From Neiella marina (GTDB lineage Bacteria; Pseudomonadota; Gammaproteobacteria; Enterobacterales; Neiellaceae): 64,000 bases of DNA. A program made the position numbers and the translations under genes. Positions 8,390 through 17,396 of this stretch are shown here, one piece after another. How positions within the stretch are numbered: the stretch's first letter is position 1; each line of letters opens with the position of its first letter. Location of the stretch: NCBI RefSeq assembly GCF_002165625.1, contig NZ_NGNS01000005.1, positions 155,902 to 219,901 on the forward strand, read 5' to 3'. The notes under the pieces were generated by a model. That model ran no database searches and was not told where the DNA came from. It saw only the letters and a program-made list of their open reading frames with translations.

Positions 8390-11300
8390 CTACTTGAACC
8401 AGTACATAACGGATGAGGTGGACAGCATTATTTCCAGGTTATCTTCAACGAGTCTAGTTTTGATGCCTCTGCTCGTTGGTTTGCCTAGAAGTGGAGCACT
8501 TGAAAAGTCAATTTGACCCTGATGATTTAACCGTCTGAGCTGATATTTAACATCACTATTCGAAAAATCATGTTCATCACCAACTTGAGTTGCTAGCAGC
8601 AGGGCTTGATTGTTAGTTTTGCTGTGATCTGGGTGGATATCTAAGATGGTAAATTGAAACTCCAATTTCTCACTAAGAGAAAATTCATCGTTGCTAAGTT
8701 CAAATATGTTGATGATGCTTCCTACGCTGGACCAGTAATCTTGAGCTTCAAGGCAGGCAAGTTCAGGTTTTGCATCGTCATCAAAGTTAACGAGTTCGAT
8801 GCGCATACAGGGCTTGGCGACTTGACTCACTTCAGATAAACCAGTGCCAGTCACTCTAAATAAGGTAGTTGTGTTTTCCGTTGATATCACTGCATATGTG
8901 TTGTTGGTGTGGTAAAAGCCGATATCGCGTATAGTCGAATCCATGTTGTGGTTCGTTAGAAAGACTTGGTTGGTAACGTCCACCACTTTCAATGCAGAAC
9001 CATCGACATAAGCCATGTCGTCAAACCCATCATTATTGGCATCAAACGCCATAATGACGCCAATGTTTGAGTAATAGTCCCCGCTTAATGACCATATTTC
9101 TGAATAATCAGCTAGCTCGATTACGCCAACGGAGCCATCATAAGTCGAGGTCGTTGGCAAAAATGCATCACCTATACCGTCGTTGTCGAAATCTGTAACG
9201 GTGGCATGTTGACTCCCGTCCCAATTACTTGAGATCTCGTTACTAAGCTCGTAATGTCCCTTGCTATCCATGGTTAATAAGCGACTGCCGTTATATCCAT
9301 TACTTGTTCTAGGTATAAAAAATACTGCCCGGTCATTGTTGCCATCGGTTGAAGCCCAACCCATTGAACTATAGCTATCAAGCTGAGTTTCGATGGATGT
9401 TTGGTTTATTACTGCAGAGTTGTTACTCAAGTCGGCAACCACAAACATGTTTTCGCCACTATGGCTTTGCCCTGTTCCCCAAAAAACTTCAGGTGCGCCA
9501 TCATTGTCAATATCACCATAGGCCACTGATTTGGAGCCATGGCTTTGCATGTCGAGTGCCCATTTTGATGTCAATTTGTTATCAGTTAAGTCGTATGCAG
9601 TAACATTGCCCCACTGACAGTCGCCAACGAGGAGTTCATCTTGGTTATCATCATCAATGTTGCCAGCAATGATTGAGCACGTATTGAAGTTATCGAAGCT
9701 GTCTAGCTGAGTCTTATCGTCGGCGGAAAAAATAGTTACTGAGCCCCAACTTGCAGCTCCTGCTATCTCATCCACGCCATCGCCATCAAAATCGCCAGCT
9801 GTTACGTAGCTGCCAAATGTTGAGCTACTCAGCCACTCATTTTGGTAGTTAGCACCATCGTAAATTCGGCCATCAGCCACTATGATTTCAAGCTGACTGT
9901 CATCGTCTGTGTTGCCGATAGCAAAATCATAAGAAGACGACACATCAAAGAGTTTGAAAAGTGGTTGGGTCGGGTTGTCCAGTGCAACAACATCCAAATC
10001 GAAGGTGCTATATTCATGTTCATTATGCGAATGGACATAAATGAGCTCATCTTTGCCATCGTTATTCAAATCGCGGACATCGAAAGAGTAGATATGGCCT
10101 TCTAAAGCGAGTATCTCCTCCGCCATGCTATCCAAACCATCGATTAGACTGAATCCTCTACTGGTTGCTACGAGGATTTCCAATTCTGAGTCGTTATCGT
10201 ATTGAACAGGCCTGACTTGAATAATTGGGCCTTGCGTCGGCAACGCATAAGGGTAAAGCCATACTTGCTTATAGCCGTCTTCATCCTGACTAAGCAGATA
10301 CACAACCCTGTTAGAATCGGTAGCCAGAATTTCATTATCGCCATCACCATCAAAATCGCCGGACCACATCGATTTGTTATAAGACGGAACGCTGCGATTG
10401 GATCTCACTAACGGATGAGGTGTATTCGATTTAACGGTTATGGTTTTAACAAATTCGCCGTCTGGTGCGGCAGCCGATGCGAACACGAATTCAAATTCTT
10501 GGGTTGAAAAGAGTAGATCGGCGGCAGGTGTCCATGTCACCACACCTTGAGCTGAAACGGTTGCTCCGCTTGGGCCGGAAAGCAGCGTTGCCGCAGCGCC
10601 GTCATCATCGGTAATGTCGGGGTCAGTTATTGTTGCGGTGAATTGGAGTGTCTCGCCAACCTCAATATAAGACGGAGAATCCGATATTGTGAGTATTGCA
10701 GGAGCGTCAGAGATATCGATTCTAATAGCATCACTTTCGATCGTGCTGGTGCCGTCTGAGACCACCATCGTTACTTTGACGATATCACCATAAACTACTG
10801 TAAATGGCTCTAAACGGTCGGTGTGGTTGTCTTCGAGCAATTCGTCATTGATATACCAGTTGTAGCTATAGGTTAATTCTGATTCATCAGAATCTGGATC
10901 GATTACGTAACCGGGTGATACTTGAATGCTATCGCTGGTGTAAACATCGTAATAATTGACGAAATAAGGTTGCCCGACCTCTGGAGGCTGCGATAGTTGA
11001 TCCAACGAAGCCAAAACGATAGAGCTTAAGTCGCCGGATATGAGCGTGAGTTCGGAGCCTAGGTAGGCTCCCATGTCGACTTGGCCATCACCATCTGAGT
11101 CCTCTTGGTACTTTACTTGGTTATAGCCAATGAGCACTTCAATGGTTTTATCGCCTTTTAACGCTACCTCGGTGTGATATTCGCCATTTGTTGTATTGGC
11201 ATGTGAGAAAGTTAGCTTGCCTAACTCTGAATCATAGTATTCGCCGATGTTGTCATCTTTGACCACAACGCCGTCAGTGGATTTAAACTGATAATCTCCA

Positions 11301-11992
11301 ACAACAAGTGATTGTGCGCCTGTTGCCTTGGTTTGCAGAAGCTTATAGTTATAGTTGTACTGGTATTGGTAAGTCGGTGAAAGGGATTCGCTTTGGCTAG
11401 TAAGCACATAGCCAGTCAACGACGTTGTGCCATCTTCAACAGGCCAAGATAGGTTGTCAAAAAATAGCTCGGACGAGGCTGGGAAATCCGAGTATACGTC
11501 TTGCTGAACTACAATCACGCCCGTTAACGCCGGCAGGTAAGACGCAGAGCGACAAGCGGACATCGATACCGACACTTTAGCAATATCGGTGGGCTCTAAC
11601 TTGACTGAGTAGCTCGCTGATCCGCCATACTCACAATCAAGCTTTTTGTTTTTTACTTCTGAGACTTTGGTGAAGCCTGATATGTCGTGTAAATAAAAGT
11701 CAGGAATGCCTAGTTCTGAATCACCAAATAAATCAAAGTACACCTGCTGCGTAGTCTCAAGGCTCAGGCTCGCAGTCGATTTGGTGCCGTCGTAACGCTG
11801 GTCGGCCAGTCCTCCGACATGGTTTTTGAGTTGCGTGACGCTGTAGTTGTATGGTTTCAGCATCATGTCTTGATTGGGGGTGGTGTTCCCGCCCTGGTTG
11901 GTCGAGGTTGAATTTGAGCTTCCGCCCCCTCCACCACATGCCGTCATGAGAAAACAGGTCACTACAAGCGGCAGGGCTTTGATTTTTAGCAT
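8390..11992 (-). CDS. Very large FG-GAP/VCBS-repeat lipoprotein
   Basis: 1200 residues. A lipoprotein signal (LMTAC, Cys about 19) is followed by a Gly/Ser-rich linker. An unassigned N-terminal region extends to about 340. Two Ig/PKD-like segments (about 350-440 and 440-540) precede a beta-propeller made of at least nine Asp-rich Ca-binding repeats of integrin-alpha/FG-GAP type (DFDGDGDNEI, DLNNDGKDEL, DFDGDGVDEI, DIDNDGAPEV, DFDNDGIGDA, DANNDGFDDM and others). Such proteins sit on the cell surface and bind proteins or polymers. It is probably an outer-membrane lipoprotein; the ligand is unknown. It has the same strand and general type as the next gene upstream but is separated from it by 349 bases and a terminator. 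Confidence 0.85.
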   Translation of the reverse strand: MLKIKALPLVVTCFLMTACGGGGGSSNSTSTNQGGNTTPNQDMMLKPYNYSVTQLKNHVGGLADQRYDGTKSTASLSLETTQQVYFDLFGDSELGIPDFYLHDISGFTKVSEVKNKKLDCEYGGSASYSVKLEPTDIAKVSVSMSACRSASYLPALTGVIVVQQDVYSDFPASSELFFDNLSWPVEDGTTSLTGYVLTSQSESLSPTYQYQYNYNYKLLQTKATGAQSLVVGDYQFKSTDGVVVKDDNIGEYYDSELGKLTFSHANTTNGEYHTEVALKGDKTIEVLIGYNQVKYQEDSDGDGQVDMGAYLGSELTLISGDLSSIVLASLDQLSQPPEVGQPYFVNYYDVYTSDSIQVSPGYVIDPDSDESELTYSYNWYINDELLEDNHTDRLEPFTVVYGDIVKVTMVVSDGTSTIESDAIRIDISDAPAILTISDSPSYIEVGETLQFTATITDPDITDDDGAAATLLSGPSGATVSAQGVVTWTPAADLLFSTQEFEFVFASAAAPDGEFVKTITVKSNTPHPLVRSNRSVPSYNKSMWSGDFDGDGDNEILATDSNRVVYLLSQDEDGYKQVWLYPYALPTQGPIIQVRPVQYDNDSELEILVATSRGFSLIDGLDSMAEEILALEGHIYSFDVRDLNNDGKDELIYVHSHNEHEYSTFDLDVVALDNPTQPLFKLFDVSSSYDFAIGNTDDDSQLEIIVADGRIYDGANYQNEWLSSSTFGSYVTAGDFDGDGVDEIAGAASWGSVTIFSADDKTQLDSFDNFNTCSIIAGNIDDDNQDELLVGDCQWGNVTAYDLTDNKLTSKWALDMQSHGSKSVAYGDIDNDGAPEVFWGTGQSHSGENMFVVADLSNNSAVINQTSIETQLDSYSSMGWASTDGNNDRAVFFIPRTSNGYNGSRLLTMDSKGHYELSNEISSNWDGSQHATVTDFDNDGIGDAFLPTTSTYDGSVGVIELADYSEIWSLSGDYYSNIGVIMAFDANNDGFDDMAYVDGSALKVVDVTNQVFLTNHNMDSTIRDIGFYHTNNTYAVISTENTTTLFRVTGTGLSEVSQVAKPCMRIELVNFDDDAKPELACLEAQDYWSSVGSIINIFELSNDEFSLSEKLEFQFTILDIHPDHSKTNNQALLLATQVGDEHDFSNSDVKYQLRRLNHQGQIDFSSAPLLGKPTSRGIKTRLVEDNLEIMLSTSSVMYWFK

Positions 11993-12341
11993 AACTACTC
12001 ATCCTTAAGCTTTGTTGTCTATGTTCGATGCCGTTTTACGGCTATGTTTATGTTGTTGCAATCCAGGTTGAAAATAGGCTGATTTAACAATGTATTGTGA
12101 CCATATATTGTTTCGCCAACGGTATTCAACTACAAGTATTATTGGTTGATCTTGAGCGCAAATATGATCCAGTCAGCACCATATCAGGACATTTACACTG
12201 CCGGCCGGCGGTTTGAGCTGCTGTTCTCTGCCTCTGACAGCATAAATTGACCCAAGGTTGTCCATATAGTCGTAGCAAATGAACGATAAAAAGCCCGCTA
12301 TCGGTGATTCGATAGCGGGCTTTGTCGCATTAACCGGCTTG
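11993..12341. other. Intergenic region between the two FG-GAP lipoprotein genes
   Basis: 349 bases containing the promoter region of the 1200-residue lipoprotein gene and, at its left-hand end as read on the minus strand, the terminator of the upstream gene. A GCCGGCCGGC palindrome lies near 12200. No small gene, repeat or recognised RNA was seen. Confidence 0.6.
12288..12325 (-). terminator. Rho-independent terminator of the ASPIC/FG-GAP gene
   Basis: The perfect stem AAAGCCCGCTATCG / CGATAGCGGGCTTT encloses a 6-base loop. Read on the minus strand it is followed by a T-run (TTTTTATCG). It starts about 20 bases past the stop codon at 12342. Confidence 0.9.
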
Positions 12342-15300
12342 TTAATCTGGTTTTGCTATCACTTGCACATTGTCGATTGCCGCATCGACCATTTGGCCAT
12401 CGCTGTTGGCAAAGGTCACTCGGAGTTGATAGAAGTGGCCTGCTGGTAACTGATCACTTGGCGTTAAATCATCAAGCGCAAAGTCCATTGACGATTGACC
12501 GGCTGTTGTTTTTAGTACCGACGCATCGGTTTTAACCACATCTTTTGCCGGGATCCACTTGTACTTGAAGTGGCGTAACCAAAAGCGCATGCCGCCTTCA
12601 TCTGAAGCAATCACTGTGTTGCCGCTGCCAGCGTGATAATCAACATCAACACGGATGTTGTCGCCAACAGTGAGTACTTTAAGAGCATCGGCATTTTTAA
12701 TGGTGACGTACGGCTCTATGTACGGCTCGACATTTATCGTAAGCGTTTGCGCCAGATCGGCATTTGCTTGCGGGGTAACGTTAATGGTTGCTTGGCCGCT
12801 GGCGATGGCGTTGATCACTCCTTGTTGGTCGACCGTGGCGATCTCTGGGTTGCTGGAGCGCCAAATCAAGTGACTGTCGTCGGCGTCTTCTGGCTCCAGA
12901 TTAGCTTCAATTTGGATTTGATCGCCAACGACTAAGTTGGATGTTGGGGAACTGATGACCAATGCTTGCAACGGATTTGGATACCATTGCTCGATGCTCA
13001 AGGTGAGACTGGCTGACAATTGATTGGCGGCGCTGGTGGCCGTGATGGTTGCCTGTTCATTTGCCTGACCAACGGCGGTGACGCGGCCATGTTGATCGAC
13101 GGCTAACACCGACTCATTACTCGAGTGCCAAGATAGGCTTGGATCGGCATTGGCTGGCAACATGGTGATGGCCAGCGCTTTGCTAACGCCTTGGCGAATG
13201 CTGTCGTTAGCCTCGCTAAATTGCAGCGATTGCGGATCTAGTCTATTGGTGTCAAACACTTGGTTGACTGCTTTGTCGGTTAACTCTGCGGTTTCACCAT
13301 TGCGCCAGCGCACGGTAATGCGCGATATATTTTCAGCATCGCCGAGGCCAAAGTGAACGATGTTGAGCAAACTCTGCGAGAACACGGAGCCGGCCGAACC
13401 AACACGTTTGCGGTATGTGGCGTGATCTGTTTCTACAACCACTTCAGCAGAGATGGCATCGACATTTGCTTGGGGTGAATAGCCCACTCGAACTAAGGCA
13501 TAGTTGCCAGCAAGTTCAGTGTTGTTTTGATAGAGATACCATTCTCCATTTTCGCTGCCACTGAGTAGGTCAACTCGGCCATCAAGATCAAAGTCGAAAG
13601 CTTGGCCCATATCACCGTTACCTGGGCCACCAACATCAGCGGCGCCATGCATGGTGACTGTATCGAACCCGCCTTGGCCATTATTAAGCAGTAAGTAGTC
13701 AGAAATACGATGACTGATCAGTCCCCAACGATACACCAACAAGTCTTGATGGCTGTCGTTGTTAAAGTCACCTGCAGTCACGCCAAGTGAGTTGCCAACG
13801 GGCATGACACCCCATTGTTCAGTGACATCAACAAATTTATCGCCGTCATTGCGGAGCAAGTAATCAGCTTCATTGCGGTTTTGTAATTCAAACTGAGGTT
13901 GAAATTCAGTGACTCCGGAGAGGCTGAATTTGAAACCCCAGAATTTCATTTCATCACGCACTAATGCCGCGCGCCATTTACCGTTACCTAAGTAACCGAA
14001 ATAGACGCCATCTTCGGAGATGTCATCTGGCCAGCCGGTAGCTGTTGCTGGATCGATCGACATATCTCCGCCAGAGGGCAGGGCTGTGCGCAATTTGTCG
14101 CGGCCAACAAAAATTGGGTACTCGCGGTCGCGATACATCCCAAGAGGCAAGAAGTAGTAATTGCCAAACTCAATTGAACCGTTGGCAGTAAAATCAAATT
14201 GGTCAACGCCTTTAAAGCCGCGGGTCTTGTATGACATCACCTGATTGATGGGATCAAAATCGGCCCATGGCTTTTCGCCTCGACCATTTTCAAACTCTTT
14301 GCCACGCGCCAAGTAAAGATCTAAATCGCCATCATTGTCGATGTCGATATCGACAATGCCAGAAATCTGCCCTTTATTGGCCAGTTCGCTGGGCACACGA
14401 TGGGAGACATTGGTAAAGGTAAAATCGCCGTTGCCTTGCCATAGTTCAAGTGGTCCGTACATCACTAGATCGTCAATGTGGTCGCCGTTGAAGTCAGTGA
14501 TAAGCACCCGAGACTGATGAATGTCTTGAATGCCTTCGACCGACTTGAATCGAAAATTGCTGTTACCGATGTTTTCGTAAAAGAAGTGCTGAGGTTTGCT
14601 TTGCGCCAGACTTGTTTCGTTGATGAGCAGCAGATCTAAGTCGCCATCTAAATCCATGTCCAACCATTTAGCCCCGCGCCCGCGACCACCACGGTCAATG
14701 CCGACGTCGCCGGTAGTTAACACCAGAGTGCCATCTTTATTGGTATAGAAGTTGGTTTTTGAGGGGTTAGTACCATTGCCGCCACCTTGGGTTACGATCA
14801 GATCGAGGTCACCATCATTGTCGTAATCGCCAGCCGCGGTACCGTGAAGATCATGCATAAACCAACGGGCTAAATCATAGTCGTGACGAGTGACGGTACC
14901 ATCGCCATTGTTCCAATACAGCTTGCTACTCTCAGCATTATGGTTGTTGACGATAAAGTCATAGTCACCGTCATTGTCCATATCAGCAATGGTGGGCCCG
15001 CCATATTTAATCGAAGTGACCTTATCAATGCCTGCTTGCTCGGATATGTCAGAAAACTTGGGCAGCACAACGCCATCGGCCGGCTCCAAGCTGAGCTGAG
15101 TGATGGTCAGATCGGCGTTGTTGCTGCGGACTTCCAACTTGGCTAAACCATTACTTTCAAATGCGACTAGGGCGCTGATCGTTTGCTGGCCTTGCTTAGG
15201 GATATCCAAGTTATCGATGAGCAAACGATCACCGTGATACAAGCTGATATTGGCGTAATCGGCAGGGTTGTCGAGTTCGATAATGACTCGTTTGGTCAAC

Positions 15301-15443
15301 TCCCCAGCGATTGGGTAGTCAAACAATGTGGGCTGAGCAGGTGTGACCTTAGCGGCGACGGTTGGCGATTCAGCGTCAATACAACCACTGATGAGCGCCG
15401 AAGAAGCAAAAGTGAGCGTTACTAGTTTAAGTAAGTTATTCAT
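12342..15443 (-). CDS. FG-GAP + ASPIC/UnbV + Big_2 lipoprotein
   Basis: 1033 residues. The lipobox is LISGC (Cys 21). FG-GAP/VCBS repeats occupy roughly 130-650 (DMDNDGDYDF, DYDNDGDLDL, DMDLDGDLDL, DFNGDHIDDL, DIDNDGDLDL, DFNNDSHQDL, DFDLDGRVDL). An ASPIC/UnbV domain follows (about 670-730; GSVFSQS, then FGLGDAENISRITVRWRNG), then two Big_2 Ig-like domains (LSWHSSNESVLAVD and LIWRSSNPEIATVD) and a C-terminal beta domain. It is likely surface-anchored. In Bacteroidetes, comparable ASPIC proteins sit near receptor/uptake loci; here the next genes are an amidohydrolase and a TonB receptor, so a role in capturing a polymer is possible but unproven. Confidence 0.87.
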   Translation of the reverse strand: MNNLLKLVTLTFASSALISGCIDAESPTVAAKVTPAQPTLFDYPIAGELTKRVIIELDNPADYANISLYHGDRLLIDNLDIPKQGQQTISALVAFESNGLAKLEVRSNNADLTITQLSLEPADGVVLPKFSDISEQAGIDKVTSIKYGGPTIADMDNDGDYDFIVNNHNAESSKLYWNNGDGTVTRHDYDLARWFMHDLHGTAAGDYDNDGDLDLIVTQGGGNGTNPSKTNFYTNKDGTLVLTTGDVGIDRGGRGRGAKWLDMDLDGDLDLLLINETSLAQSKPQHFFYENIGNSNFRFKSVEGIQDIHQSRVLITDFNGDHIDDLVMYGPLELWQGNGDFTFTNVSHRVPSELANKGQISGIVDIDIDNDGDLDLYLARGKEFENGRGEKPWADFDPINQVMSYKTRGFKGVDQFDFTANGSIEFGNYYFLPLGMYRDREYPIFVGRDKLRTALPSGGDMSIDPATATGWPDDISEDGVYFGYLGNGKWRAALVRDEMKFWGFKFSLSGVTEFQPQFELQNRNEADYLLRNDGDKFVDVTEQWGVMPVGNSLGVTAGDFNNDSHQDLLVYRWGLISHRISDYLLLNNGQGGFDTVTMHGAADVGGPGNGDMGQAFDFDLDGRVDLLSGSENGEWYLYQNNTELAGNYALVRVGYSPQANVDAISAEVVVETDHATYRKRVGSAGSVFSQSLLNIVHFGLGDAENISRITVRWRNGETAELTDKAVNQVFDTNRLDPQSLQFSEANDSIRQGVSKALAITMLPANADPSLSWHSSNESVLAVDQHGRVTAVGQANEQATITATSAANQLSASLTLSIEQWYPNPLQALVISSPTSNLVVGDQIQIEANLEPEDADDSHLIWRSSNPEIATVDQQGVINAIASGQATINVTPQANADLAQTLTINVEPYIEPYVTIKNADALKVLTVGDNIRVDVDYHAGSGNTVIASDEGGMRFWLRHFKYKWIPAKDVVKTDASVLKTTAGQSSMDFALDDLTPSDQLPAGHFYQLRVTFANSDGQMVDAAIDNVQVIAKPD

Positions 15444-15621
15444 TTTATTTGATTAACCATGGAATGCGACAACAACAACGAAGATAAAAGCGAAACCCCC
15501 GAACCGAATCAGGGCTTTGTAGTTTACAGATTTAAAAAGTTGTTTATTGTTAACAATGTTTGATTTTGGTCGATGATTTCCGTGCGGAAGTTGTTTGGGA
15601 AGGCGGTAAATGGTTGATCAA

Positions 15622-16986
15622 TTAAGCTAAGTGTTGTGTTGCTTGTCTGACACTCTCAGTTAGCGATTGCATATCCAAGTTGGGTATTTCACCGTCTTTT
15701 ACCACCACATTGCCCTGACACATCACCATAGCGGGTGTCGCTTGGCCGCTAATAATCGGGCCGTAGATCGGTTCATGGAGACCTAAGTGGGCGACATGAT
15801 CGAGTCGATACATGGTTAAGTCGGCAGCCATCCCAGGTTTGAGTTGTCCAACTTGGTCCAGTCCCAACACCTTCGCTCCCCCGGCACTGCCCCAGCGAAC
15901 CACTTGTTCGACTGTGATGTGATCGGGGCGCCGAGTCGCGGCGCGCTGTATTAACCACGCTAATCTCAACTCAGCCAACATGCTGGCTTGTTCATTTGAT
16001 GCCGCTCCGTCAACACCAACGGATATGTTTGCTCCGGCTTGCTGCATTTGCCAAATGGGCGCAATGCCGCTGCCAAGTCGGCCATTGGAAGCAGGGCAGT
16101 GGGCAATTCCTGTTTGAGTCGCGCCAAGTAATTCGAATTCCTGCTCAGTGACGTGAACCATGTGAGCAAACCAAACATCATCACCGAGCCAACCATGTTG
16201 GTTAACAAACTCAACCGGTAAACAACCATGGGTTTGTTGGCAAAATTCAACATAGTTTTCTGTTTCCGATAAGTGCGAGTGCATTCGCAGACCCAAACCG
16301 CGAGCAAAATCAGCAAGCGACTTCAATTCGTTCGGTGTCATTGAAAAAGTCGGCGTATTGGGCGCGACAACAATGCGGCGCATCGCATCGCCACTGCTTT
16401 GATGATACAGCTGGGTTAAGCGCTTAATGTCGTTTTGGTACTGAACCATGGTTTCCGGTTGAGTCCGGCTTGGGTAGTCGCGATTGACTTGTTGCTGCAG
16501 TTGGCCCCCGCGGCAGAGTACCAGTCGCATGCCTAACTGCTCTGCTTCATCGAATAAGAGATCGGCCATTACCGGATCAAGCGCACGGTGATAGATATAG
16601 TGATGATCAGCGCAGGTCGTGGTGCCGCTGAGTAGTAATTCAGCAAGCCCAAGGCGAACGCCAGCCCGCAGCGTTTGCTCAGTTACTCGATCAACGCGCG
16701 GAAACGTCACCTGATTAAGCCAGCCAAACAAGCGCTCATTGATACCAACGGCGAGCCCTTTGAGTACCGACTGAAACAAATGGTGGTGGGTGTTTACCCA
16801 CCCCGGATAGATCACCAGGCCAGAGGCATCAATATGTTGATCGCCGGGTTGTGGCAACACGCTTGCGCCAACGGACTCAATGTGGCCGTTAACAATGCGC
16901 ATGCCATAACCAGCAGGCGAGGTTGCAGCTGAGTTGCCACTGCCGTCAATTAGATACTGAATGTTGTCTATAAAGATAGCTTGCAC
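15622..16986 (-). CDS. Amidohydrolase, 8-oxoguanine deaminase/TrzN-like subfamily
   Basis: 454 residues, cytoplasmic, metal-dependent deaminase of the amidohydrolase superfamily. Ligands and catalytic residues are in place: HHH in GWVNTHHHLFQ (about 65), His in MHSHLSETENY (about 240), His in WFAHMVHV, and Asp in ISVGVDGAASNE (about 325). It is clearly paralogous to the 454-residue enzyme at 61.5 kb and more distantly to guanine deaminase at 49.1 kb. Unlike the 61.5-kb protein it lacks the PWLQTLYP and GSMSLG stretches of characterised 8-oxoguanine deaminase, so its substrate may differ (another aminopurine or ring-degradation product). It is transcribed divergently from the TonB receptor. 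Confidence 0.8.
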   Translation of the reverse strand: MQAIFIDNIQYLIDGSGNSAATSPAGYGMRIVNGHIESVGASVLPQPGDQHIDASGLVIYPGWVNTHHHLFQSVLKGLAVGINERLFGWLNQVTFPRVDRVTEQTLRAGVRLGLAELLLSGTTTCADHHYIYHRALDPVMADLLFDEAEQLGMRLVLCRGGQLQQQVNRDYPSRTQPETMVQYQNDIKRLTQLYHQSSGDAMRRIVVAPNTPTFSMTPNELKSLADFARGLGLRMHSHLSETENYVEFCQQTHGCLPVEFVNQHGWLGDDVWFAHMVHVTEQEFELLGATQTGIAHCPASNGRLGSGIAPIWQMQQAGANISVGVDGAASNEQASMLAELRLAWLIQRAATRRPDHITVEQVVRWGSAGGAKVLGLDQVGQLKPGMAADLTMYRLDHVAHLGLHEPIYGPIISGQATPAMVMCQGNVVVKDGEIPNLDMQSLTESVRQATQHLA

Positions 16987-17396
16987 GCCGAGTTACTCCG
17001 ATGTTCGATAAATACTTCCTTTACTGATTGCTTGAGCAAAATGCGGGCCGAACAACTCCTTTGCCGGAATGTTGGTTTTGTACTGGCTCATTAAAAGCTG
17101 TCTAAGCGGACAGCTTGTTTGGTTTTGTGAGTGTTCAGAGCAGGCCTCTGTCGTCTTTGCTTAGCAAGGAGTGGTTCATTTGCCCTTTAAAAAGGCCCAG
17201 CTATTGGGGGGACGCACCAAATGTTAACAAAAGGTGACAACAAAAATTATTTTCATTTAATAAATTGACCGGTTGAACAGGTTTGTTGTTGCGGTTTAGT
17301 GCGTGATTTAAAGTAAATCTGGTTGTTCGTTCGATTTTTAGGCACAGGACTTGCTCAACCCGCTTTGGAGAGTTTTATAAAACTAGGGGACTGCGA
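16987..17396. other. Divergent promoter region, amidohydrolase / TonB receptor
   Basis: 410 bases without a gene. It holds promoters for both flanking genes, an AT-rich stretch (17240-17264) that could carry the receptor promoter, and a weak RutR-box-like sequence at 17265-17280. No other repeat or RNA structure was recognised. Confidence 0.55.
17265..17280 (+). promoter_or_regulatory. Weak RutR-box-like sequence before TonB receptor
   Basis: TTGACCGGTTGAACAG matches 10 of the 14 fixed positions of the E. coli RutR box TTGACCANNTGGTCAA. It lies 116 bases before the receptor start. One match this good is expected by chance in the window's intergenic DNA, so it counts only as supporting evidence alongside the stronger sites. 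Confidence 0.3.

Noticed and set aside
8654..15146. Several open frames of 60-110 codons antisense to the two large lipoprotein genes
   Set aside because: They lack ribosome-binding sites, have low-complexity composition set by the Asp-rich repeats on the other strand, and match nothing.
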